The position numbers were made by a program, and so were the translations under genes. This document shows positions 27,362-35,901 of a stretch of 43,179 nucleotides of DNA, in pieces (position 1 is the stretch's first letter; every line of letters starts with the position of its first letter). The stretch spans positions 1 to 43,179 of the forward strand of contig JAFWTK010000023.1 in NCBI GenBank assembly GCA_017518935.1, written 5' to 3'. Origin of the DNA: Prevotella sp. (GTDB lineage: Bacteria > Bacteroidota > Bacteroidia > Bacteroidales > Bacteroidaceae). The notes beneath the pieces are model-generated. The model searched no databases and had not been told where the DNA came from. It was given only the letters and a program-made list of their open reading frames with translations.

Positions 27362-28669
27362 TTAATTATCAATAATCCCGAACTGCCTCATTCCCATGGC
27401 GTACTCTGCTTTGACGGAATCAAAATCGTCAAACAAAATAATTATATTCTCACCAGAAGCATCTTCAATCCGTAAATGTTTATTGATAAAAGCAATTGTC
27501 TTACAAAGGTGATTAATGTCTTCTCCAAACACACGGATAACGCCAATGCAAGCATGAGAGGGAGCATTGTATTCACCTCTTTTGGGTATATCTATGATAA
27601 CATTGTCCATTCGCCCTATATCTTCAAGTCCCTTTATACAAACAACACGACCTTCTCTCTGGGTGAAAAGATGATAAGAAGCACTTGTCGCTTTAAGCGG
27701 TTGAGACAAACCTTCTGGCAGATCTGCCACAGTGTGTTTCTTACCTATTGCACACTCTATCATCCAGCGGATTGAGTTAAAACCGAATACTTTTTCATAC
27801 CATGTGTAAAGCATAGTTGCCCCAAAGCGATATCCCATCTCAAAGAGATAGAAATGCCCATCATCATCTCGAATACACTCAACCCATACGATACCATCTT
27901 TACAACCAGCCTGTTTAAATGCCTCTATCAAATGGTCATTTACCTCTGTCAAAAACTGCTGGAGATATGCAGAGGTCGTGTATACCAAAGAATACTGGTT
28001 GTTGCGTTGTCCTGGCTGATGGTGTTCAGAACCGAAATAGAGAAGGCGTGCCTCTCCTTCTGCTATAACATAGTGCGCAGCAAACTCTGGTCCATGCAGT
28101 TCTTTCTCAACGATGATGGTATCACTGTCAGAAATGCTTTTGGCATACTTATATGCCTCAATGAGTTCTTCTTTGTTGTTGCAATAGCCCATTCCTCTGT
28201 TAGCACTTTTATCAACAGGCTTAACCACAACAGGATAAACTACAGAACTCAAAGCGTCTTCATCGTCTGATGAAGTAATATAATAGTCTTTTGCAACGGG
28301 AGCTCCTGTTTCTTTGCACAATTCTTTGAACAACCGTTTATTACGAGCAGCCTCCCAAGCCCTATCGTTAGCACTAATAACAGGCAAACCCAACCTCACA
28401 CATAACTTTCTACAACATGTTGTATTGAAATCGCTAGCCCCTGTGATAACCCCGCAGACACCCGCTTCTCTGCACTTAGACTCAAGGGCGTCGATTTCCG
28501 TCGTACTAATTAGCCATGCTTCGTCTGCCTCCTGCTTTGTGGGTGAACTATCCATAAGGTCTGCAACGATTACGTACATCCCCATTCTGTGTGCCTCACG
28601 TACAATGTCAATCGTACCGTAGTCACTGCCCAACACTAACAATACCTTTCTCATAACATAACCATTCAT
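27362..28669 (-). CDS. ATP-grasp ligase-like protein 2
   Basis: A 435-residue protein. The N-terminal domain is RKVLLVLGSDYGTIDIVREAHRMG, of the PurK/biotin-carboxylase-like fold. The ATP-grasp core has YPVVVKPVDKSANRGMGYCNN (ATP-binding lysine and glycine loop), IIVEKELHGPEFAAHYVI, and FYLFEMGYRFGATML near the metal site. A C-terminal domain of about 100 residues follows. It is not closely similar to the other ATP-grasp protein at 25485. The start ATG 28669 overlaps the GNAT stop (ATGA). ATG 28654 (MRKVLLVLG) is an alternative start that trims five residues. Likely an amide or ester ligase acting on a sugar acid or amino acid. Confidence 0.77.
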   Translation of the reverse strand: MNGYVMRKVLLVLGSDYGTIDIVREAHRMGMYVIVADLMDSSPTKQEADEAWLISTTEIDALESKCREAGVCGVITGASDFNTTCCRKLCVRLGLPVISANDRAWEAARNKRLFKELCKETGAPVAKDYYITSSDDEDALSSVVYPVVVKPVDKSANRGMGYCNNKEELIEAYKYAKSISDSDTIIVEKELHGPEFAAHYVIAEGEARLLYFGSEHHQPGQRNNQYSLVYTTSAYLQQFLTEVNDHLIEAFKQAGCKDGIVWVECIRDDDGHFYLFEMGYRFGATMLYTWYEKVFGFNSIRWMIECAIGKKHTVADLPEGLSQPLKATSASYHLFTQREGRVVCIKGLEDIGRMDNVIIDIPKRGEYNAPSHACIGVIRVFGEDINHLCKTIAFINKHLRIEDASGENIIILFDDFDSVKAEYAMGMRQFGIIDN

Positions 28670-29271
28670 TCCTTTTCAACACTATCTTTGCGTCGACTTC
28701 CAAGTTCAGAAAGTGTTACTATCATTTTGGATAGTTTAAACATAAAAATGCATAACCAATCCGGATATGGACAACCATGCAACCATCTTACCATTACAAT
28801 CGGATGATAGCCACCTTTTGCCCTATGGGCATACTGGACAATTCTCGCCCCCCTTTTAAGGTTATTTTTAATAACAACTTTGTTATGTTCTGCTGTATTG
28901 AATTCTATTATATTCACCCCACTTTCTTTGATGTATTTGTAACGTAAAGCATTAAGGGAAATGAATACATCAGTTCCTTGATATTCTTTCAAGATTCCAT
29001 CTAATCCGTTATACGCCACTTTCTTTCCCCACGTACACCACCTGCGTGATTTAATAAATTTCACAGAGGTCACCCCAATGACTTTGTTACCTTCGAGAGC
29101 TACATAACACTGACCATCACCAAGTTTCTCCATGTATTCTTCCATTGTCATGGCATATCCAGGCATAGTGAAACCTTTTCTCTTATTTACCTTATGGGCT
29201 TCATGAAGACATGTTAGGACATCTTCCCAAGACACCCAGTCTGGTTTCTCCATATACTTTATCTCACTCAT
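28666..29271 (-). CDS. GNAT-like N-acyltransferase
   Basis: A 201-residue protein with a recognisable GNAT centre: GQCYVALEGNKVIGVTSVKF (beta strands 3-4) and NKVVIKNNLKRGARIV near residue 130. N-terminal helices precede the core, and a tail with a hydrophobic WLCIFMFKLSKMIV segment could touch the membrane. It may transfer an acyl group from CoA, or from the acyl carrier proteins encoded nearby, to an amino sugar. Family assignment is moderate, substrate unknown. It lies in the acyl module, overlapped by the ATP-grasp 2 start. Confidence 0.6.
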   Translation of the reverse strand: MSEIKYMEKPDWVSWEDVLTCLHEAHKVNKRKGFTMPGYAMTMEEYMEKLGDGQCYVALEGNKVIGVTSVKFIKSRRWCTWGKKVAYNGLDGILKEYQGTDVFISLNALRYKYIKESGVNIIEFNTAEHNKVVIKNNLKRGARIVQYAHRAKGGYHPIVMVRWLHGCPYPDWLCIFMFKLSKMIVTLSELGSRRKDSVEKE

Positions 29272-29280
29272 ATATTTAAA

Positions 29281-29718
29281 TCATTGTGAAACACGCTCTC
29301 CCGCTTCAACAACCATAGCTTTCTTGAGAACGACTCCTGTTTTTACAACCCGTGCTGGATTTCCTGCCACTACACTATGAGGAGGCACATCTTTGGAAAC
29401 AACAGCTCCTGCAGCAACAATAGAAGAATCACCTATGGTTACTCCAGGAAGTATGATTGCACGAACTCCAACTAAGCAGTCTTTTCCAATATATGTATCA
29501 GTTTTTAATCTTCGACAAGCATCATGAGATAAAATCATTGCACCATTAAGGACCTGAGCCCCATCCCCAATATGAATACCACGAGGATTAATAGACTTAT
29601 CCAAATGTGCTTTCCATGAAATCCGTACATTTTTACCAATATCCATCTTATACACACTCCGTAAAAGCCGAGGGTATAGCCTAACAAATCTGCGATACAA
29701 AAACACTCGTATAGTCAT
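29281..29718 (-). CDS. Left-handed beta-helix (hexapeptide) O/N-acyltransferase
   Basis: A 145-residue protein of NodL/maltose-acetyltransferase/WbbJ type. Hexapeptide repeats run from IGKNVRISWKAHLD through IHIGDGAQVLNGAMI to YIGKDCLVGVRAIILPGVTIGDSSIVAAGAVVSKDVPPHSVVAGNPARVV, with the closing GNPAR typical of the family. The catalytic His is probably in LSHDAC. It transfers acetyl or another short acyl group to a sugar, probably a nucleotide sugar or lipid-linked intermediate in the cytoplasm. It lies 3 bases after the KASIII stop, so the donor may come from that module. Confidence 0.88.
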   Translation of the reverse strand: MTIRVFLYRRFVRLYPRLLRSVYKMDIGKNVRISWKAHLDKSINPRGIHIGDGAQVLNGAMILSHDACRRLKTDTYIGKDCLVGVRAIILPGVTIGDSSIVAAGAVVSKDVPPHSVVAGNPARVVKTGVVLKKAMVVEAGERVSQ

Positions 29719-29721
29719 AAA

Positions 29722-30780
29722 TTACAACAAAATTATATTGCCAACCACCATTGGTTTTGTTTTCAACAGCATTGTTCCCCAACTAAGACCAAGGCCAAAC
29801 GAAGACCCGAGGATGGTTGTTTCTTCTTTTCTTAATTTATCTGCAATTCTTGTTACCATCAAAGAAGGAATCGAAGCACCACCAAGATTGCCGAACTCTT
29901 CCAAATTATAAGGAACTTTCTCCAAAGGCAGTTTCAACTTCTTGACCACACGATCCACAATCATCTTATTTGCCTGATGAATCAAGAAATAGTCGATGTC
30001 AGTATTGCGATTGATGTTATAATCTGCCAAGAACTGTTCCACAGACTTCGGTGGACGACTGATGGCAAACGAGAACACATTCATGCCGTTAATCATAGTA
30101 TGATAGGGAGCTCGAACTATGCCATTACCAAAATCTTCATATTCGAAAGACGCTGGTGTAGCAGGATGACGGAAACCTCCATGAGGGGTCATCAAAGCAT
30201 CACCACCTTTTCCCAAGGTATGGAAATCGATAATAATGTCATTGGCTGTTTCATCATATTCCAATGCCAAAGCCGTACCACCATCTCCGAAAAGCGGCAC
30301 ACGGCTCTTATCCTTCATGGAGCCCATGCACAAGGCTGTATCTCCAACAAGCAACAAAGCTCGCTTGATCTGACCTGTGGTCAACAGATTTCCTGCCACA
30401 GTAATGGCATACATACAGCCACAACACCCCATCGGAATATCTATACAGAAGCAGTCTTCTGATAGTCCCATCCGATCCTGTAACAGGCAGGAAGTTGGAG
30501 GCGTACGGTAATCACCTGTCACCGACTCAAAAATCAGGGCATTGATGCTTTCCTTCTCCCAGCCGAGTTCTGCCAAGAGTTTTTCTCCTGCAGCTTGACA
30601 CATATCCGAGGCGCACATCGTATCTGGAGCGATATGACGTGATTTGATACCGACAGTCTTGTCGAAGACTTCAGCCTCCTCGGGTGTGAACAAGTCTATG
30701 TCTGCCGTCTTCACCGTGTGCTCAGGCACTGCCATCGACACACCGGCGATATTGACGTTCTTGATTTCCCAACATGCCAT
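29722..30780 (-). CDS. 3-oxoacyl-ACP synthase III-like condensing enzyme (KASIII)
   Basis: A 352-residue thiolase-fold enzyme, longer than typical FabH (about 320). The Cys-His-Asn triad is visible: Cys119 in IDIPMGCCGCMYA, His in YFLIHQANKMI, and Asn in FGNLGGASIPS. The dimer-loop FGDGGTALALEY is present. KASIII condenses a short acyl-CoA with malonyl-ACP. Clustered with two acyl carrier proteins and two SDRs inside a polysaccharide locus, it more likely builds a short oxo- or hydroxyacyl substituent than membrane fatty acids. Its start shares one base with the ACP stop (TAATG), so the two are tightly coupled. Confidence 0.88.
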   Translation of the reverse strand: MACWEIKNVNIAGVSMAVPEHTVKTADIDLFTPEEAEVFDKTVGIKSRHIAPDTMCASDMCQAAGEKLLAELGWEKESINALIFESVTGDYRTPPTSCLLQDRMGLSEDCFCIDIPMGCCGCMYAITVAGNLLTTGQIKRALLLVGDTALCMGSMKDKSRVPLFGDGGTALALEYDETANDIIIDFHTLGKGGDALMTPHGGFRHPATPASFEYEDFGNGIVRAPYHTMINGMNVFSFAISRPPKSVEQFLADYNINRNTDIDYFLIHQANKMIVDRVVKKLKLPLEKVPYNLEEFGNLGGASIPSLMVTRIADKLRKEETTILGSSFGLGLSWGTMLLKTKPMVVGNIILL

Positions 30781-31019
30781 TACAATTCCACTTCGTATTT
30801 TTTCAATAATTCCTTGCCTTTGGCATAGGAGGTCATCTCCATGATATCCTCAGGGTCGAACATGATGTCAAAGGATTCCTCGAACTGGGCGATCAGGCTC
30901 AACTGATGAACAGAGTCCCACTCGTCAACAGTATCCTTACCATAGTTGTCATTCAGTTCCTCTGCCTTTGCGCCAAACACCTGCTCAAAGGCATTGTTGT
31001 ACTTTTCTAAATTCTCCAT
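30780..31019 (-). CDS. Acyl carrier protein 1
   Basis: A 79-residue acidic four-helix protein. The phosphopantetheine site is Ser36 in VDEWDSVHQLSLIA (the D-S-V version of the D-S-L motif). It carries the acyl chain as a thioester. It lies between the adenylate-forming ligase and KASIII, with 2 bases and a 1-base overlap respectively. It is therefore probably loaded by the ligase or charged with malonate and used by KASIII. It is clearly different from the second carrier protein at 33995. Confidence 0.88.
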   Translation of the reverse strand: MENLEKYNNAFEQVFGAKAEELNDNYGKDTVDEWDSVHQLSLIAQFEESFDIMFDPEDIMEMTSYAKGKELLKKYEVEL

Positions 31020-31021
31020 AT

Positions 31022-32425
31022 TTATTTGTTTTCTAATTTTGCATATAATGTCTTTCCTGCCTCATTCTTAGGTATTTCGTTGATGATACGAATCTCAAAA
31101 GAAGAGGCTACGAGTTTCAGACGACTGACGAGTTCATCCTTGACTTGCATCTTGTAGTTCTCATCAGTCAGATAGACAATCATCTTTTCATCCGTACCCA
31201 CACAAGCACACGCCAGTCCAGGGAATTTACCTTTCACGATACGCTCGCACTCATCAAGTCCGACGCGCATACCGAAGAGTTTTAAGAAGCGCCCCATACG
31301 ACCAACGATATAATAGCAGCCATCCTTATCGAAATAGGCCAGATCGCCTGTACGGATAAATCCATGACGCTCATCACCAAGCAACAGATCCTCACGCTTT
31401 CGGGCATAACCCATCGTGACATTTTTACCACGATAGCACATCTCACCCTCTGTATTTGGGGTTGTAATGGGATTACCGTCCATGTCAATGAGAGATAACT
31501 CTGCATTAGGCACGGCCATACCGATACTGCCAACTTTTTCTATCGCCCATTTCGGAGGTAGCCAAGCCATACGGGCCGTACATTCTGACTGACCGTAAGT
31601 GGCAATCCACTTCTTGCCATTGTCACGACAGAATTCCGCGAACTTCAGATTCAGTTCTTTGGGCATCCTTCCCCCACCCTGCGTCAACAAGGTCAGGTCA
31701 GGCAGATCCATCCGGAAGAAGCGCATCAGATTCAGAATCTCAAAACTATAGGGCACACCCGTAAAACTTGTCGCGCGCTCCTCTTTCATGAACCTCCAGA
31801 AGTTACGGTCGGTCATGCTGAGGTTTGTAATGAGCAAAGTAGCACCCACATAGAAATGACTGAACACCATTGATAGGCCCATCGTATAATATAAAGGGAG
31901 TACCATCAATGGACGATCCTTATCCGTCAGTTCAAAGAAAGTAGAGATGTTTAGGGCTGCAGCCTCTATATTCGCATACTTATGACGAACCAACTTCGGG
32001 CTACCTGTCGACCCTGATGTGGGTAACAGGTGCGACAACTCCTCGTTCATCAGACATGCCTCATGGCCTGTCTTCATCAGTGTAAAGCCATAGAAAGAGC
32101 AAACTACTTCATAATCATATTTGTCGGCTATCCCTTCTGGTACACAAACAAAAGGCGGTAGGTAGAGTTCATATAGACTATTGTACAACTGGTCATCCAG
32201 ATGAGCATTCAGAATCAGTGGTACATTACCCGCACAGATATTACTGATGGTCCAGGCTATGCCACCTACATTATTCTCCACCAATAAGAAGAACAACGAA
32301 CGGGCTGGCATCAATTGTTTAGCCTTTTCCGCAAAATCCCGCAACTCACCATACGTTAGTTGCTGTCCCTGCGAATCAATCGCCGCAACTGCATCCCCTT
32401 TCCACCTATCTAAATACAAAATCAT
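31022..32425 (-). CDS. Adenylate-forming acyl ligase (AMP-binding family)
   Basis: A 467-residue ANL-superfamily enzyme. The P-loop is LLPTSGSTGSPKLVRHK, followed by ATYGQSECTARMAW (A5), FIRTGDLAYFDKDGCYYIVGR (A7/A8 hinge) and the C-terminal IPKNEAGKTLYAK, which supplies the catalytic lysine. It activates a carboxylic acid as an acyl-AMP and transfers it to CoA or a phosphopantetheine arm. Direct linkage to the acyl carrier protein gene suggests acyl-ACP ligase activity. The acid cannot be predicted from sequence by eye. The N-terminal domain is short compared with the ~550 residues of many acyl-CoA synthetases. Confidence 0.87.
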   Translation of the reverse strand: MILYLDRWKGDAVAAIDSQGQQLTYGELRDFAEKAKQLMPARSLFFLLVENNVGGIAWTISNICAGNVPLILNAHLDDQLYNSLYELYLPPFVCVPEGIADKYDYEVVCSFYGFTLMKTGHEACLMNEELSHLLPTSGSTGSPKLVRHKYANIEAAALNISTFFELTDKDRPLMVLPLYYTMGLSMVFSHFYVGATLLITNLSMTDRNFWRFMKEERATSFTGVPYSFEILNLMRFFRMDLPDLTLLTQGGGRMPKELNLKFAEFCRDNGKKWIATYGQSECTARMAWLPPKWAIEKVGSIGMAVPNAELSLIDMDGNPITTPNTEGEMCYRGKNVTMGYARKREDLLLGDERHGFIRTGDLAYFDKDGCYYIVGRMGRFLKLFGMRVGLDECERIVKGKFPGLACACVGTDEKMIVYLTDENYKMQVKDELVSRLKLVASSFEIRIINEIPKNEAGKTLYAKLENK

Positions 32426-32429
32426 TTGG

Positions 32430-32462
32430 CTTAACTACTTAACTTCTTCCAACTTAACTACT
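32430..32462. repeat. 10-bp direct repeat between SDR and ligase genes
   Basis: CTTAACTACT occurs at 32430-32439 and 32453-32462, 23 bases apart, in the 35-base gap and reaching into the SDR stop codon. On the - strand AGTTAAG appears three times. It looks like a small local duplication. Confidence 0.5.
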
Positions 32463-33219
32463 AAATCGATGCACACCCATTAACTCCAAGTATCTCACCT
32501 GAGATATAACTGGCCCTGTCAGAAGCCAAGAACGCACAGGCATTGGCGACATCCTCAGGTGTGCCCAGTCTTCCAAGACCTATTCTTGAGATACGCTGGT
32601 CAATCTTTGCGCCATCGCTCTCATACAGTTCTGCAAACCGCTCTGTTTTTACGATGCCTGGTGCCACCGCATTCACTCGGATTCCCTGCGGGGCCAGTTC
32701 CTTGGCTGCAGACTTTGTGAAGGAGATAATAGCACCTTTGGTAGCAGAATAGGCTGACTGCCCAGGAGAACCAAGTACGGCTGTCACAGAGGCGATGTTC
32801 ACAATGGAACCGCCACCTGTACGAGCCATCAGGCGTGAACAGAGTTGAACTAGTTCGATAACCGCTATCACGTTGATACGGAACATCAACTCAGTCTCCT
32901 GACGCACGATCATACCGATCTTCTTGTTAAACACCACACCAGCGTTGTTTACCAATGCATCAATGTGTTTCTCAGTTTTAAAGATACTCATCAATGCATT
33001 CTTGACGGCCGCAGCATCCGACACATCAAAGTACATCGGGATGACACGGGTGTTATTTCTTTCAGCGCACTCTTTTGACCACTCATCCATAGCCCCCTCA
33101 CGGAGATCACAGGCATAGACGATAGCCCCATCAGCAGCGAACTGCTCTGCGATGCCCTTGCCAATGCCCTGCGCAGCACCAGTAATGATGCACACTTTAT
33201 TATCTAATAATCTTCCCAT
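32461..33219 (-). CDS. Short-chain dehydrogenase, FabG-like 3-oxoacyl-ACP reductase 1
   Basis: A 252-residue classical SDR. The cofactor loop is ITGAAQGIGKGIAEQF and the Asp in YACDLRE suggests NAD(H) preference. NNAGVVFNKK, the catalytic Ser in NIASVTAVLG, YSATK, and APGIVKT follow, with a C-terminal FabG-like YISGEILGVNG. It probably reduces a 3-oxoacyl group on an acyl carrier protein or a keto sugar. It lies 17 bases after the second SDR. The two SDRs share only the family framework, so they probably do different steps. Confidence 0.85.
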   Translation of the reverse strand: MGRLLDNKVCIITGAAQGIGKGIAEQFAADGAIVYACDLREGAMDEWSKECAERNNTRVIPMYFDVSDAAAVKNALMSIFKTEKHIDALVNNAGVVFNKKIGMIVRQETELMFRINVIAVIELVQLCSRLMARTGGGSIVNIASVTAVLGSPGQSAYSATKGAIISFTKSAAKELAPQGIRVNAVAPGIVKTERFAELYESDGAKIDQRISRIGLGRLGTPEDVANACAFLASDRASYISGEILGVNGCASI

Positions 33220-33236
33220 TACTATTTACTATTACC

Positions 33237-33995
33237 TTATCCAAGTGTCATGCCTCCATCGATCTTCAAAGCCGTACCAGTCACAAACGATGACGCATCA
33301 GAGAGCAAATAAGCAATACCGTATGCAATATCCTCAGGCTTGGCAAAACGGCGCAAAGGATAATTCTGCATTTCCTTTTGTTTTTCTTCTTCAGTGAAAG
33401 AGCCTATCAATGCTGTCTCAACCATACCCGGATTCACACTATTACAACGTATCCCCTTGGGACCAAACTCCAATGCGACTGTCCGCATAAAGGCATCAAT
33501 GCCACATTTCGTTGTCGCATAGATACCATTGCCAGGAGAGACACGATACACACCAGCCGCCGAAGCCGTAAATACAATCGAGCCACCTTTTTTGATCTTT
33601 TTCTTTTTCAACAAAGAACGGGTCAGAAGAATAGGAGCATTTAGGTTAATCTTCTGAATACGCGTCAGTTCTTCTTCAGTGATAAACTGAGTCAATGTCA
33701 GTTTCATCACCCCAGCATTACAGACTAATCCATCTACCTGAGGACAAAAATCCACCAATGCAGCCAATTGTTCCGCATCTGTCAGGTCAGCCGTAAAACA
33801 AAGGTTGGGTTCACCTGTCTGTGAGGCAGGTAAAGAAGTTAACGTCGCTTGAAGAACTTCCTCACGAATATCCGTCAGAATAACCCTTGCACCTAGATGA
33901 ATACAAGTATGAGCCGTAGCACAACCAATACCACCTGCTCCACCGGTAATTAAAATGCTTTTACCTGTCAGTGAGAATGGATTCTGTCCTTCCAT
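33237..33995 (-). CDS. Short-chain dehydrogenase, FabG-like reductase 2
   Basis: A 252-residue classical SDR. The cofactor loop is ILITGGAGGIGCATAHT, the cofactor-choosing Asp is in ILTDIREE, and VCNAGVMKL takes the place of NNAG. Catalytic residues lie in FTASAAGVYRVSPGNGIYATTK, followed by NSVNPGMVETALIG and the FabG-like tail FVTGTALKIDGG. Its start shares one base with the stop of acyl carrier protein 2 (TAATG), which suggests that its substrate rides on that carrier. Sugar or polyol dehydrogenase activity remains possible. Confidence 0.85.
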   Translation of the reverse strand: MEGQNPFSLTGKSILITGGAGGIGCATAHTCIHLGARVILTDIREEVLQATLTSLPASQTGEPNLCFTADLTDAEQLAALVDFCPQVDGLVCNAGVMKLTLTQFITEEELTRIQKINLNAPILLTRSLLKKKKIKKGGSIVFTASAAGVYRVSPGNGIYATTKCGIDAFMRTVALEFGPKGIRCNSVNPGMVETALIGSFTEEEKQKEMQNYPLRRFAKPEDIAYGIAYLLSDASSFVTGTALKIDGGMTLG

Positions 33996-34225
33996 TATGC
34001 CTTAGCCTTTACAGCATTAAAGAGGTCTTCCACTGTGTTTGAATTTCTGATATCCTCACCTTTCAGCGTTACTTCATACTCTTCATCCACCATACCTATA
34101 ACTCCAAGGGCAATCAAAGACGACCACTCATCCAGTTCCTTAAACACGGTTTCTGCCTTAATCTCACTTGCATCAGTATCATCAAACTGCTGTGCAAAAT
34201 TGTCAACAAATTTCTTTAATTCCAT
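33995..34225 (-). CDS. Acyl carrier protein 2
   Basis: A 76-residue acidic protein with the carrier fold pattern. The attachment Ser36 is in FKELDEWSSLIALGVIG, so the residue before the Ser is Ser rather than the usual Asp. The second helix ends with GEDIRNSNTVEDLFNAV, as in other carriers. It precedes SDR 2 with a 1-base overlap and follows the LicD genes. A cluster with two distinct carriers implies two acyl intermediates or separate loading and extension steps. Confidence 0.82.
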   Translation of the reverse strand: MELKKFVDNFAQQFDDTDASEIKAETVFKELDEWSSLIALGVIGMVDEEYEVTLKGEDIRNSNTVEDLFNAVKAKA

Positions 34226-34267
34226 AATCTTTTATATTATAATTCATTCCAATACCACGATTTCTGT

Positions 34268-35056
34268 TTACTCAATAAAATATGCCTTATAATTATGTTT
34301 GGGAACACGCTCTGATTCTGGAGGGAATTGCATATAATCGCCATAAGTCTGTCTCATGAACTTATCATAACCTTTTATTATTTTTGTTTTGATTGTCTCA
34401 AAATCAACATCTATACATTCGTCAAACAACTCTTTAGGAAAATATCTGAACCACTTATATGTCGCACCATACCAAATACATACCCGTTGAGTATGTTGAC
34501 GATTATACGCCGTAAGACAAGATTCAACTTGATTATATATCCTGAATGACGAAGGAAGTATTGCTTTCAGTACGATTTTTGCCATACGACGAGGCAGGAA
34601 CTTATCAGTCTTAATATTGGAAATTTTGATATGATACAAATCCATCCAAAAATTACGTTTAATCTCCCACATTTTTATATGCTTATCTGGTGCGTTGTCA
34701 TAGGGGAAAATAGATACCCAAACACCAAATAGACTTTTGGGAGCATGACCAAAATAAACACACGTCTTCCTTTCATGAATCTTCGTGATTATTTGCCTAT
34801 AATTCTTTGTCATTTTGGGAGAACAGATGCCAAATTCTGAATCATCATATACTGCTAGAAATCGATTATAATCCTCTCGTGGCATCATTATATCAATATC
34901 ATCATCCCAGGGGATGAAACCCTGATGGCGTATAGCGCCAATCATCGTACCCCAACAAACAGAATACTTGATATTATGCTCACGACAACAATTATCAATA
35001 CTCTTAAGAATCTTTATCATTATATCTTTTGATTCTTCAAATGATACTTCTCTCAT
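34268..35056 (-). CDS. LicD-family phospho(no)-substituent transferase 1
   Basis: A 262-residue LicD/FKRP-family protein. The signature GTMIGAIRHQGFIPWDDDIDIMM (about residues 36-58), with its DDDID metal-binding acidic cluster and the following PREDYNRF, is complete. LicD proteins move phosphocholine or similar phospho-groups from CDP-linked donors onto sugars. Next to phosphonate genes, the donor here may be a CDP-activated phosphonate. It is a diverged tandem paralogue of the gene at 35095 (both start MREVS and share EHNIKYS). The DNA is visibly AT-rich. Confidence 0.88.
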   Translation of the reverse strand: MREVSFEESKDIMIKILKSIDNCCREHNIKYSVCWGTMIGAIRHQGFIPWDDDIDIMMPREDYNRFLAVYDDSEFGICSPKMTKNYRQIITKIHERKTCVYFGHAPKSLFGVWVSIFPYDNAPDKHIKMWEIKRNFWMDLYHIKISNIKTDKFLPRRMAKIVLKAILPSSFRIYNQVESCLTAYNRQHTQRVCIWYGATYKWFRYFPKELFDECIDVDFETIKTKIIKGYDKFMRQTYGDYMQFPPESERVPKHNYKAYFIE

Positions 35057-35094
35057 AATTTAAACTCCTATTATTTACTAAACAAAAATAATGT

Positions 35095-35898
35095 TTATCT
35101 CCAATATGCAATATAATCATGTCTTGGAATACGATCTTCAGGAGGAGGTGGGGTCATATAGTCTCCATATATTCCTCTCAAGAATTCATCATAGTTCTTA
35201 ATAGCCTTAAACTGGTGGTCTTCAAATTCCACATCAATAGTTTCATCCATTTGTGATGAATTGAACGAAGGGTACTTAAGATACCATAATGAAACATTTG
35301 CGACCTTCTCGGAATGATTACCATTATACTTAAGCATCATCTTTCCCGATAAAACGCCAATAGGTCTGACAAGTGGCTTTACAATCAAATATAGAAATGC
35401 ACGAAGAATCCTGCTTATGAGATTCCCCTTCCAAATAGTTTTAAAACTCAATTCTCCACATTTTTGCAGATGACAGAGAAACCTGACTTGCTTCATGAAT
35501 GAACGATAGTCTTTTTCGCTCTGTGGTACATTATCTATAGGAAACACGTCTACCCAAACACCTCCATTGTAGAATTTCCTTTTTATTTCAGAGTGTTGGA
35601 AAACAATTAGAGTACTCATGTCTGCCACCCGAACATGTAAATGATTTGCATGATGATTTCCATCTACTAACTGGAAAGAACTATCATGATATAAAGAAAC
35701 AAACCGGTCATAGTCATTGCGCATCATGATGATGTCGATGTCATCGTCCCAAGGGATAAACCCCTTATGACGAATTGCTCCTATCAATGTCCCATAGGCC
35801 AAAGAGTATTTGATATTATGCTCATCGCAGAACTTGGCGACATTGATGAGTATATTCAATTGAAGTCTTTTACAATCCTCTGAAGATACTTCACGCAT
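35095..35898 (-). CDS. LicD-family phospho(no)-substituent transferase 2
   Basis: A 267-residue paralogue of the preceding gene product, with the same N-terminal plan and motif GTLIGAIRHKGFIPWDDDIDIIMMRNDYDRF. Middle and C-terminal parts differ, including a hydrophobic ILRAFLYLIVKPLVRPIGVL stretch that may touch the membrane. It lies 3 bases after the alcohol dehydrogenase stop, coupling it to the phosphonate genes. Two LicD proteins suggest two acceptor sites on the glycan or two phospho-substituents. Confidence 0.88.
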   Translation of the reverse strand: MREVSSEDCKRLQLNILINVAKFCDEHNIKYSLAYGTLIGAIRHKGFIPWDDDIDIIMMRNDYDRFVSLYHDSSFQLVDGNHHANHLHVRVADMSTLIVFQHSEIKRKFYNGGVWVDVFPIDNVPQSEKDYRSFMKQVRFLCHLQKCGELSFKTIWKGNLISRILRAFLYLIVKPLVRPIGVLSGKMMLKYNGNHSEKVANVSLWYLKYPSFNSSQMDETIDVEFEDHQFKAIKNYDEFLRGIYGDYMTPPPPEDRIPRHDYIAYWR

Positions 35899-35901
35899 AG
35901 T

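Noticed and set aside
27356..27373. Short TATCAAT direct repeat near the stop of ATP-grasp 2
   Set aside because: Only 7 bases long in AT-rich sequence; not distinguishable from chance.
29722..34225. The acyl module as the housekeeping fatty-acid synthesis locus
   Set aside because: There is no KASI/II, malonyl transferase, dehydratase or enoyl reductase, and all neighbours are glycan genes.
34268..35898. The LicD pair as a very recent duplication
   Set aside because: The proteins share the motif region and start but differ widely in the middle and C-terminal parts, so the duplication is old or the copies came separately.
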